From an uncultured Collinsella sp. (GTDB taxonomy: Bacteria > Actinomycetota > Coriobacteriia > Coriobacteriales > Coriobacteriaceae): a stretch of 32,034 nucleotides of DNA. Position 1 is the first letter of the stretch. Every line of letters begins with the position of its first letter. Shown one piece after another: positions 9,088-16,014 of the stretch. The stretch is from contig CALDBJ010000142.1 in the NCBI GenBank assembly GCA_937937835.1, forward strand, positions 1-32,034, read 5' to 3'. A program made the position numbers and the translations under genes. A model generated the notes under the pieces. The model was not told the DNA's origin. It ran no database searches and saw only the letters and a program-made list of their open reading frames with translations.

Positions 9088-9090
9088 GTA

Positions 9091-9108
9091 ATGAGTATCC
9101 ATACTCAT
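9091..9108. repeat. 8-bp perfect palindrome ATGAGTAT-CC-ATACTCAT
   Basis: Two perfect 8-nt arms are separated by only 2 nt, immediately downstream of the hairpin at 9054-9087 and 41 nt before the permease start. The 2-nt loop is too tight for a full RNA hairpin, so a DNA-binding site is as likely as an RNA structure. Confidence 0.4.
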
Positions 9109-9148
9109 ATACCAGTTGGTCCTACCGACAAAAGAAAGGGGAGAGAAC

Positions 9149-10105
9149 GTGAACAACTTTCTACGTTTGATTGGAAGGCGTCTCGTGGCGCTGCCGATCA
9201 TGGCATTGGGCGTCACCGTCCTGGTGTTCTTCCTTATGTCGTTCTCCAAGACCGACCCCGCCTATACGGCGTTGGGTGACGGTGCCTCGCCCGAGGCGGT
9301 TGCCGAGTACCATGAGAAGTATGGTCTGGACGACCCCTGGCCCGTGCGCTACGTGCGCTACATGGGCGATCTGATCCATGGTGACATGGGCACCTATGGT
9401 GCTGCTCGCAACTCCGTTGCCAAGCGCATCTCCACGGCCCTGCCCGTCACGATGCAGCTGACCTTCATCGGTCTTGCCATCGGCGCGGTCGTCTCGTTTT
9501 TGCTCGGCGTCATCGCGGCACTGTATCGCGATAAATGGCCGGACCAAGTGATCCGCGTCTTTTCCATCGCCGGCTTGGCAACCCCGTCGTTCTGGCTTGC
9601 CGTTCTGTTGATTCTGCTGTTCTCTTCCTACCTTAAGGTGCTCCCGGCATCCGGTGCTCTGCCTCACTTCACCACCAACCCGGCTGGCTATCTGGGACGT
9701 ATGATTATGCCCGCTATCGCTCTGGCATTCCCGCTGACGGGCCAGATGACTCGTATCGTGCGTACGGCCATGGTTGAGGAGCTCGACAAGGACTACGTCC
9801 GCATGGCCCGTGGCGCCGGCGTTCCCGAGAAGGTCGTCGTCGGCATCAACGTTTTGCGCAACGCGCTGATCACCCCGGTCACCACCCTCGGTCTTAAGAT
9901 CGGTTACCTTATGGGCGGCGCCGTCGTCATCGAGGTCATCTTCAACCTCCCCGGCATGGGTACTGCGATTCTGCAGGGCGTTCAGGGCAACGAGGCGAAC
10001 CTGGTTCAGGGCGTCGTCATCGTCGTTGCTCTTGCCTTCATCATCATCAACATCGTGGTTGACATGCTCTACCTGCTCATCAACCCGCGCATCAGGACGG
10101 TGTAG
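9149..10105 (+). CDS. OppB/DppB-type ABC transporter permease (sialic-acid cassette)
   Basis: This is a 318-residue inner-membrane permease of the BPD_transp_1 family, predicted to form one half of the transmembrane channel for the binding protein encoded upstream. The N-terminus (LIGRRLVALPIMALGVTVLVFFLM) is the typical OppB first helix. The EAA cytoplasmic loop appears as EELDKDYVRMARGAGVPEKVVVGINVLRNALI around residues 210-240 and would dock on an ATPase. The C-terminus LYLLINPRIRTV is typical of OppB. GTG 9149 is selected because AAGGGGAGA (9136-9144) is a strong ribosome site 4 nt upstream; the frame extends to 9116 without support. The next gene begins 3 nt after the stop. Confidence 0.88.
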   Translation: MNNFLRLIGRRLVALPIMALGVTVLVFFLMSFSKTDPAYTALGDGASPEAVAEYHEKYGLDDPWPVRYVRYMGDLIHGDMGTYGAARNSVAKRISTALPVTMQLTFIGLAIGAVVSFLLGVIAALYRDKWPDQVIRVFSIAGLATPSFWLAVLLILLFSSYLKVLPASGALPHFTTNPAGYLGRMIMPAIALAFPLTGQMTRIVRTAMVEELDKDYVRMARGAGVPEKVVVGINVLRNALITPVTTLGLKIGYLMGGAVVIEVIFNLPGMGTAILQGVQGNEANLVQGVVIVVALAFIIINIVVDMLYLLINPRIRTV

Positions 10106-10108
10106 ATT

Positions 10109-12124
10109 ATGGTAAAGATTCGAGAGAAGCAAACCGAGCAGCTCGAGAAGGCTGCCTCCAAGGGGCTCAAGCTCGGTGGCTGGAAGAAGATGACGCTGTC
10201 TTCTAAGATTGCCGCCGTCGTGCTGGTGTTGGTCGCCCTGACCGCGATTCTGGCGCCCCTTCTTGCCCCCTATAGCCCGGTCGAGATTTTCACTGCTCGC
10301 CAGGCTCCCGGCAATGGATTTATCTTCGGTACCGACGATAAGGGCCGCGACATCCTGTCGCGTATGCTTTACGGTGGCCGTTACTCGCTGATCATCGGCT
10401 TCGGTGCTACTGCCATGGCTCTGGTCTGCGGCTCGGTCGTGGGCGCCCTCGCGGCGGTTTCGCGCAAGTCCGTTTCCGAGGCGATCATGCGCATCCTGGA
10501 CATCATCATGTCCATCCCGGGCATCGCCCTCGCTGCCGTCTTCGTCTCCATCCTGGGCAATTCCGTGCCGTCGATCATCTTCGCCATTGGCTTTATGTAC
10601 ACTCCGCAGATTGCCCGTATCGTGCGCGCCAACATCGTGTCCGAGTACGGCGAGGACTATGTCCGCGCGGTCATCGTTTCCGGCGCCAAGGCTCCGTGGA
10701 TTTTGATCAAGCATGTTCTGCGTAACTGCATCGCCCCGATCATGGTCTTCACCGTTACCCTGGTCGCCGACGCCATCATCTTCGAGGCCTCGCTGACCTT
10801 TATCGGCGCTGGTATCCAGGAGCCCACCGCTACCTGGGGCAACATCCTCGCCGACGCCCGCGGTGGCGTGCTCGCTGGCCGTTGGTGGCAGGCGCTGTTC
10901 CCGGGTCTGGCTATCATGATCACCTGCCTGGCGCTCAACATCCTCTCCGAGGGCATTACCGACGCCATGGCCGCTGCTCCCTCCGCCGCCCTGGATCCGA
11001 CCGATTCCTCCAAGCGCCGCGAGGCCGACCTGCTGGTCTCCGACCCCGTTCGCGCTTACAAGGAGCAGGCTCAGTCCCTGTCCGCCCGTCTTGGCGCCCT
11101 GCGCGATGTCGAGCTCAAGCGTAACGACCGCCATGTGCCCGATGAGTCCGTTGAGCCGATCCTTTCGGTCCGTGATTTCTGCATCCAGTTTGAGCACCAC
11201 GGTGATATCAACGTCGTCGATCATGTCAACTTTGATGTCCGTCCTGGCCAGACCATGGGCCTGGTCGGTGAGTCCGGCTGCGGTAAGTCCATCACCACGC
11301 TGGCCATCATGGGCCTGACCGACGATGACGAGCATCTTTCCGGTGAGGTTCTCTGGGAGGGCCGCGACCTGCTCAAGATGAGCAAGAAGGAGTGGTTCGG
11401 CCTGCGCGGTACCGATATCGCCATGGTCTATCAGGACGCCCTGTCCTCGCTCAACCCCTCCATGCTCATTTCCGCCCAGATGAAGCAGCTCACCAAGCGC
11501 GGCGGTACCCGTAGCGCCGAGGAGCTCCTGGAGCTCGTGGGCCTCGACCCCAAGCGTACGCTCGAGAGCTATCCGCATGAGCTTTCCGGTGGTCAGCGTC
11601 AGCGCGTTCTGATCGCTATGGCCCTTACCCGCGACCCCAAACTGGTCATCTGCGACGAGCCCACGACCGCTCTGGACGTTACCGTCCAGAAGCAGGTCAT
11701 CAAGCTGCTTAACGATCTTCAGGCCAAGCTCGGCTTTGCCATGATCTTCGTTTCGCACGACCTGGCACTGGTCGCCGAGGTCGCTCATAACATCACGGTT
11801 ATGTACGCCGGCCAGGTTATCGAGCAGGCGCCCACCAAGGAGCTGCTCACCAACCCGATTCACGAGTACACCCGCGGCCTTCTGGGTTCCGTCCTGTCCA
11901 TCGAGAGCGGTTCGGGCCGCCTGCACCAGGTGCCCGGCGCCGTTCCGAGCCCGCGCGATTTCCCCAAGGGCGATCGCTTCGCACCCCGCTCGAGCCATCC
12001 GCGCATTGGCCTGGACACCCGTCCGGTCTTCAAGCGCGTGCCCGGCACCGAGCACTTCTATTCCGAGCTCCCCGACGAGGTGCTCAAGGCAAATGGTTTG
12101 ACCCCTCACGCGGAGGTGATGTAG
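10109..12124 (+). CDS. Fused OppC-type permease and OppD-type ATPase
   Basis: A single 671-residue chain joins two subunits normally made separately. Residues 1 to about 290 are an OppC permease, with the GTDDKGRDILSRMLYGGRYSL segment, an EAA loop EDYVRAVIVSGAKAPWILIKHVLRN, and SLTFIGAGIQEPTATWGNIL. A charged linker of about 55 residues follows. Residues from about 347 form an ABC ATPase with Walker A GESGCGKS (387-394), signature LSGGQRQR (about 491) and Walker B LVICDEPTTALD (about 513). The C-terminal tail keeps the shape of OppD (PKGDRFAPRSSHPRIG), but the cysteines of the usual GCxFxxRCP motif are replaced by Asp and Ser. The fused layout (SBP, permease, permease-ATPase, ATPase) resembles sialic-acid importers of the SAT type as I recall them. 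The following gene begins immediately after the stop. Confidence 0.88.
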   Translation: MVKIREKQTEQLEKAASKGLKLGGWKKMTLSSKIAAVVLVLVALTAILAPLLAPYSPVEIFTARQAPGNGFIFGTDDKGRDILSRMLYGGRYSLIIGFGATAMALVCGSVVGALAAVSRKSVSEAIMRILDIIMSIPGIALAAVFVSILGNSVPSIIFAIGFMYTPQIARIVRANIVSEYGEDYVRAVIVSGAKAPWILIKHVLRNCIAPIMVFTVTLVADAIIFEASLTFIGAGIQEPTATWGNILADARGGVLAGRWWQALFPGLAIMITCLALNILSEGITDAMAAAPSAALDPTDSSKRREADLLVSDPVRAYKEQAQSLSARLGALRDVELKRNDRHVPDESVEPILSVRDFCIQFEHHGDINVVDHVNFDVRPGQTMGLVGESGCGKSITTLAIMGLTDDDEHLSGEVLWEGRDLLKMSKKEWFGLRGTDIAMVYQDALSSLNPSMLISAQMKQLTKRGGTRSAEELLELVGLDPKRTLESYPHELSGGQRQRVLIAMALTRDPKLVICDEPTTALDVTVQKQVIKLLNDLQAKLGFAMIFVSHDLALVAEVAHNITVMYAGQVIEQAPTKELLTNPIHEYTRGLLGSVLSIESGSGRLHQVPGAVPSPRDFPKGDRFAPRSSHPRIGLDTRPVFKRVPGTEHFYSELPDEVLKANGLTPHAEVM

Positions 12125-12952
12125 ATGAGCGAGACCGCAGTCAACGGCGTCGAGCCGATCATCTTCCTTGATGACGTCCACGTCACCTTTAGGACCCGTA
12201 CCGGCTCGATTCTGCACCCCAACCTGGTTCACGCCGTCCAGGGTGTAACGATTAAGCTCATGCCCGGACAGACCATCGGCATCGTCGGCGAGTCCGGTTG
12301 CGGAAAGTCCACCACCGCCAACGTCATGTGCGGCCTGCAGGCCCCCACGAGCGGCAAGGTCTACTTTAAGGGCAAGGACGTTACCAAACGTACCGCCGAG
12401 GACCGTCGCCACATGGGTCGCGTCATCTCGGTCGTGTTCCAGAACCCGGCCACGGCGCTCAATCCCCGCATGGTCGTTCGCGAGCAACTGCTCGACCCCA
12501 TGCGCGTCCACAACCTGGGTACCGAGGCCGAGCAGGAGAAGCGCGTCAAGGAGCTCTTGGAGCTCACCGGTCTGCCCAGCTCCGCCGCCGAGGTTCTTCC
12601 CGGCCAGCTTTCGGGCGGCCAGCGCCAGCGCGTCGCAATTGCGCGCGCCCTGTCGCTGAACCCCGATGCCATCATCGCCGACGAGCCCACCTCGGCTCTG
12701 GACGTTTCGGTCCGCGCGCAGATTCTGAACCTGCTGACCGACCTTAAGAAGGAGCTCGGCCTGGCCATGGTGTTCATCAGCCATGACATCCAGACGGTCC
12801 GCTATATCTCTGACGACATCATCGTTATGAATGGCGGCAAGATCGTCGAGCAGGGCGAGGCCAAGCAGGTCTTCCAGCACCCTCAGGACCCCTACACCAA
12901 GATGCTGCTCGGCGCTGCGCCGTCGCTGCTGCATCCCAAGCTCGGCGAGTAG
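12125..12952 (+). CDS. OppF/DppF-type ABC ATPase (sialic-acid cassette)
   Basis: This 275-residue nucleotide-binding subunit should pair with the ATPase half of the preceding fusion protein. Walker A GESGCGKS is at residues 55-62; the Q-loop VVFQNPATALNPRM, signature LSGGQRQRVAIARAL, Walker B DAIIADEPTSALDVSVRAQ and switch histidine FISHDI are intact. It is shorter than typical OppF (about 320-340) because it ends soon after DPYTKMLLGAAP and lacks the C-terminal Cys-rich extension present in the second transporter of the window. Its ATG abuts the TAG of the fusion gene with no gap, so the two are translationally coupled. A hairpin (12971-12996) without a T-run separates it from the esterase gene. 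Confidence 0.9.
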   Translation: MSETAVNGVEPIIFLDDVHVTFRTRTGSILHPNLVHAVQGVTIKLMPGQTIGIVGESGCGKSTTANVMCGLQAPTSGKVYFKGKDVTKRTAEDRRHMGRVISVVFQNPATALNPRMVVREQLLDPMRVHNLGTEAEQEKRVKELLELTGLPSSAAEVLPGQLSGGQRQRVAIARALSLNPDAIIADEPTSALDVSVRAQILNLLTDLKKELGLAMVFISHDIQTVRYISDDIIVMNGGKIVEQGEAKQVFQHPQDPYTKMLLGAAPSLLHPKLGE

Positions 12953-12970
12953 CCTCGCTTTCCCTCCCGT

Positions 12971-12996
12971 GTGCCCGGTTCCCTTGCCGGGCGCAC
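12971..12996 (+). promoter_or_regulatory. Small intergenic hairpin before the esterase genes
   Basis: CCCGG (12974-12978) pairs with CCGGG (12987-12991), extended by GTG/CAC across a 2-nt bulge. No T-tract follows, so it is unlikely to stop transcription and may instead tune mRNA stability within the operon. Confidence 0.35.
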
Positions 12997-13032
12997 CTCC
13001 GTTGCGATTTCGAAAGGTTGGGTTCACGAGCC

Positions 13033-14010
13033 ATGCCAAGTGCTCAGGAGCTACAACATCAATTTGGTGAATATCGAGGCGCTATGCCCCGTCCATCGGA
13101 TTTCGATCTCTTTTGGAAGGACCGCATGGCCGAGGCCGACGCCGTCGAGCTCGACTATGCGATTGAGGCGGCTTCGGTTGCGGATTCCGCGACCTGTCGG
13201 TTTTTCGACCTCTGGTATACCGGCATGTGCGGTGCACGCCTGCATGCCAAGTATCTCCAGCCGGTTTCGGACGAGCCCGTGCCGCTGGTGCTACAGTTCC
13301 ACGGCTATCCGGGTGCAAGCCGCAGCTGGTTCGAGCAGGCGTCGTTTGCGGGCATGGGCATGGCACTCATCGCTCTCGATTGTCCTGGCCAGGGTGGCCC
13401 CTCCGAGGATATTGGTGGATTTGAAGGCACGACGGTTGCTGGGCATATCGTCGCCGGTATCGACGGCGACCCGGCCAATCTTTACTATGTCCGCTTGCAC
13501 CAGGATATCCGCATTCTGTGCCGTATTGTTCGCGAGCTCGAGGGCATCGATCTTTCCCGCGTATTTGTGAACGGCGCATCGCAGGGCGGCGGTTTGGGCA
13601 TTGCGACCTGCGCGCTTAATAGTGAGCTTATCAATCGCGCTGCCATCCTCTATCCCTTCCTGTCGGATTTCCGCCTTGTTTGGGATCTGGATGCCGACGA
13701 TATCGCTTATGAAGGCCTGCGTTATTGGTCGCGTTGGTTTGACGAGGACTCGACTCGTATTGAGGAGGCCTATGCCAAACTGGCGTACTTCGATTCCAAG
13801 AACTTTGCCCCCATGGTCAAATGCCCCGTGCTGTTTGGCACGGGCACAGCCGATATCGTCTGTCCGCCGGCGACGCAGTTTGCGGTCTACAACAATCTGG
13901 CCTGTGAGAAGCGACGCGAGTTCTTTGAGGGCTTTGGCCACGAGGAGATTCAGGACTTTGACGATCTGATCATTCCGTTTTTCTGCGAGGGAGGGGAGGC
14001 TCATGTCTAA
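13033..14010 (+). CDS. CE7-like (acetyl xylan esterase / cephalosporin-C deacetylase family) hydrolase
   Basis: This is a 325-residue cytoplasmic alpha/beta hydrolase (no signal peptide) of the AXE1/CE7 type, whose members remove acetyl groups from sugars. The oxyanion region HGYPGAS begins at 90, CPGQGG replaces the family RGQ-like motif, and the nucleophile elbow is NGASQGG with Ser183. The acid is probably Asp274 (GTGTADIVCPP) and the base His303 (FGHEEI), so the triad looks complete. ATG 13033 is preferred to the in-frame TTG 13018, with a GAAAGGTTGG ribosome site upstream. Its 3' end overlaps the next gene by 8 nt. Lying inside a sialic-acid operon, it may deacetylate O-acetylated sialic acids or their products after uptake; that substrate is inference. 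Confidence 0.82.
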   Translation: MPSAQELQHQFGEYRGAMPRPSDFDLFWKDRMAEADAVELDYAIEAASVADSATCRFFDLWYTGMCGARLHAKYLQPVSDEPVPLVLQFHGYPGASRSWFEQASFAGMGMALIALDCPGQGGPSEDIGGFEGTTVAGHIVAGIDGDPANLYYVRLHQDIRILCRIVRELEGIDLSRVFVNGASQGGGLGIATCALNSELINRAAILYPFLSDFRLVWDLDADDIAYEGLRYWSRWFDEDSTRIEEAYAKLAYFDSKNFAPMVKCPVLFGTGTADIVCPPATQFAVYNNLACEKRREFFEGFGHEEIQDFDDLIIPFFCEGGEAHV

Positions 14011-14854
14011 GTGCGAGAGCAATATCGACGAGCTGATCGTCCCCGGGCTCGCGGAGATGCCTGGAACGGTTTCGTCAAGGCTCGCAGAATATCGGGACTG
14101 GCGCGGTGATGTCCAAGCAGATGTTTCTGATTTAGAGACATGTGCTTCGAATCTTGAGATTCAAGGCCTGGCCATTACGGCGATTGACTTTGTTAACCCC
14201 TGCGCCCGTTACTCGGAGGTTTCCTTTGAGCTCGGTGACGATGCGATTCACGCTCGTTTGATCGAGCCTGTCGGTCGTGCCCGAGTATCTGAGCGCGTGC
14301 CGTTGTGCCTGATGTTCCACGACATCGATCGGCCTGTGCGCGGCTGGCATCACATGACGAGATTTGCCGCCATGGGGTATGCCGTCCTCGCGCTGGATGA
14401 CGATGTTGCTGGTGCGGACGACCTGCAGCGGGGGATTTCTTCGCCCGCTTTTGTCGAGCGCGTCCGTTGGGGTTGCGCGCTGGCGAAGGTGGCACGCAAT
14501 CTTGATGGCATGGACCCCGACCGCATCTTTGCATGGGGCGAGGGTCTTGGCGGCGGAGTCGCGCTGGCGGTTTCTGCTCTGGACGAGCGGGGCCTCGCCT
14601 GCACGGCGGTTGCCAATCCGCTTCCTGGCGGTCTCGAGGCGCTGTCGTCGAGGGTGCGCGGATCGGTGCTCATGGGCACATCGCTTATGGATACCGTGAG
14701 CGACCCCAAGGGCCAGTTTGCCGTATTCAACGGTCTTGAGTGTGACCGAAGGCATATCATCTATGCAAAATACGCTCACGAGCGCATCAATGCGTTCGAA
14801 AACGAAGTCATCGACTTCTTTAACCAAACGTTCTACCCGTGTTCTTTGGCCTAG
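14003..14854 (+). CDS. Degenerate CE7-like hydrolase paralogue, predicted catalytically inactive
   Basis: This 283-residue protein aligns by eye with the preceding esterase over most of its length. Examples are DPDRIFAWGEGLGGG against DLSRVFVNGASQGGG, and PKGQFAVFNGLECDRR against PATQFAVYNNLACEKR. The nucleophile elbow reads GEGLGG, with Gly181 where the partner has Ser183. The acid (Asp230, LMDTVSDP) and base (His259, AHERI) positions remain, the CPGQGG motif is lost (DDDVAGA), and the HGY oxyanion segment has become FHDID. It therefore looks like a pseudoenzyme rather than a decaying gene, because the frame is intact. ATG 14003 sits within the end of the upstream gene behind GGGAGGGGAGG, giving strong translational coupling. 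It could be a regulatory or heteromer partner, or could bind a ligand. Confidence 0.8.
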   Translation: MSKCESNIDELIVPGLAEMPGTVSSRLAEYRDWRGDVQADVSDLETCASNLEIQGLAITAIDFVNPCARYSEVSFELGDDAIHARLIEPVGRARVSERVPLCLMFHDIDRPVRGWHHMTRFAAMGYAVLALDDDVAGADDLQRGISSPAFVERVRWGCALAKVARNLDGMDPDRIFAWGEGLGGGVALAVSALDERGLACTAVANPLPGGLEALSSRVRGSVLMGTSLMDTVSDPKGQFAVFNGLECDRRHIIYAKYAHERINAFENEVIDFFNQTFYPCSLA

Positions 14855-14922
14855 ACGGCCTGGACACTGCCAACAAGAGTGGGCGGCATAGGGCTGCCCG
14901 CCAGACAACTAAGGAGATTCTT

Positions 14923-15843
14923 GTGGCAACTCAGAAATTCACCGGCGTTATCCCTCCCGTCGTTGTTCCCGATACCGAAGACCACCAGCTCGACGTTGCC
15001 TCCTTTGAGCGCAGCATCAACCGCATGATCGATGCCGGCGTCGATGGCCTGTTCTTCCTGGGCTCCTCGGGCGAGGTCGTCTTCTCCACCGACGAGCGTC
15101 GTCGTCAGATCATCGCCGAGGCCGTGCGCATCGTCGATCACCGCGTGCCTGTTCTGGTCGGCATCATCGACACCGAGACCGAGCGCATGATCGAGCACGG
15201 CAAGGTCGCCCAGGAGCTGGGCGCCGATGCCCTCGTCGCCACCTGCCCGTTCTATGCCCTGCAGGGCATGACCGAGGTCGAGGAGCACTTCCGCATCCTG
15301 CACGAGGAACTCGACCTGCCCATCTTCGCCTATGACATTCCCGTCTGCGTTCACACCAAGCTCCCCTGGAAGCTCCTTGCCAAGCTCGGCGCCGAGGGCG
15401 TCCTTGCTGGCGTCAAGGATTCCTCGGGTGATGACATCTCGTTCCGTTACCTCGTTCAGGAGAACGAGAAGAACGGCCATCCGATGAGCATCCTCACCGG
15501 TCACGAGGTTGTTGTCGACGGCGCTTACCTCGGTGGCGCCGACGGTTCCGTCCCGGGTCTCGCCAACGTTGAGCCCGAGGGCTACGTGCGTCAGTGGAAG
15601 GCCGCTCAGGCTGGTGACTGGGCTACCGTCAAGGCCGAGCAGGATCGCCTCAATGAGATTTCGCACATCTGGGATGTCACCTCGGGCGTCCAGGGCTATG
15701 CCGGTGGCGTCGGCGCCTTCAAGACCGCTATGAACCTTATGGGCATCTTCGACAGCCCGACCATGCCGCGCCCGGTGAAGGCCATGACCGGCGAGAACGT
15801 TGAGGCGATTAAGAAGGTCCTCCAGGACAACGGTCTCCTGTAA
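14923..15843 (+). CDS. nanA: N-acetylneuraminate lyase, DapA/NanA family
   Basis: This 306-residue TIM-barrel class I aldolase of the DHDPS family should cleave N-acetylneuraminate to N-acetylmannosamine and pyruvate. The Schiff-base lysine is Lys165 in GVKDSSGD and the catalytic tyrosine is Tyr137 in YDIPV; both fall at the numbering known for E. coli NanA. The pyruvate-binding loop is GSSGE (47-51). GTG 14923 is used because AAGGAG (14911-14916) is well placed; the open frame upstream to 14839 overlaps the previous gene and is not supported. Sequence alone does not exclude another DapA-type aldolase, but the adjacent ROK kinase and NanE make sialate the most likely substrate. Confidence 0.85.
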   Translation: MATQKFTGVIPPVVVPDTEDHQLDVASFERSINRMIDAGVDGLFFLGSSGEVVFSTDERRRQIIAEAVRIVDHRVPVLVGIIDTETERMIEHGKVAQELGADALVATCPFYALQGMTEVEEHFRILHEELDLPIFAYDIPVCVHTKLPWKLLAKLGAEGVLAGVKDSSGDDISFRYLVQENEKNGHPMSILTGHEVVVDGAYLGGADGSVPGLANVEPEGYVRQWKAAQAGDWATVKAEQDRLNEISHIWDVTSGVQGYAGGVGAFKTAMNLMGIFDSPTMPRPVKAMTGENVEAIKKVLQDNGLL

Positions 15844-15846
15844 AGC

Positions 15847-15941
15847 TTCCCCGGGCACCCGATCTTGGGGCTCAAGCGGTCGAGCGTGACCCATTAGGTC
15901 AACGCCCGACCGCTTTCACCCCAACCTCGGGCACCCGGGAA
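15847..15941 (+). promoter_or_regulatory. Large intergenic hairpin (about 95 nt) between nanA and the ROK kinase gene
   Basis: A long imperfect stem can be traced in steps. CCGGG pairs with CCCGG (15851-15855 / 15934-15938), CCCGA with TCGGG (15858-15862 / 15927-15931), and TTGGGG with CCCCAA (15865-15870 / 15919-15924). Further in, AAGCGGTCG pairs with CGACCGCTT (15874-15882 / 15907-15915), GCGT with ACGC, and GACC with GGTC around a CATTA loop (15892-15896). No T-run follows. It may be an RNA processing or stability element, an attenuator, or a dispersed repeat. Confidence 0.6.
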
Positions 15942-16014
15942 ACCTTTACCAAGCTGCGGCGATAACGCAGCCTTCATTTCCTGTAGTTGTTTTTTATCTC
16001 CTAAGGAGAGCGAC

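Noticed and set aside
9161..13039. Very long antisense open frame (about 1290 codons) on the - strand
   Set aside because: It lies entirely opposite four clear transporter genes, has repetitive low-complexity composition typical of the complement of G/C-biased codons, and contains no recognisable domain.
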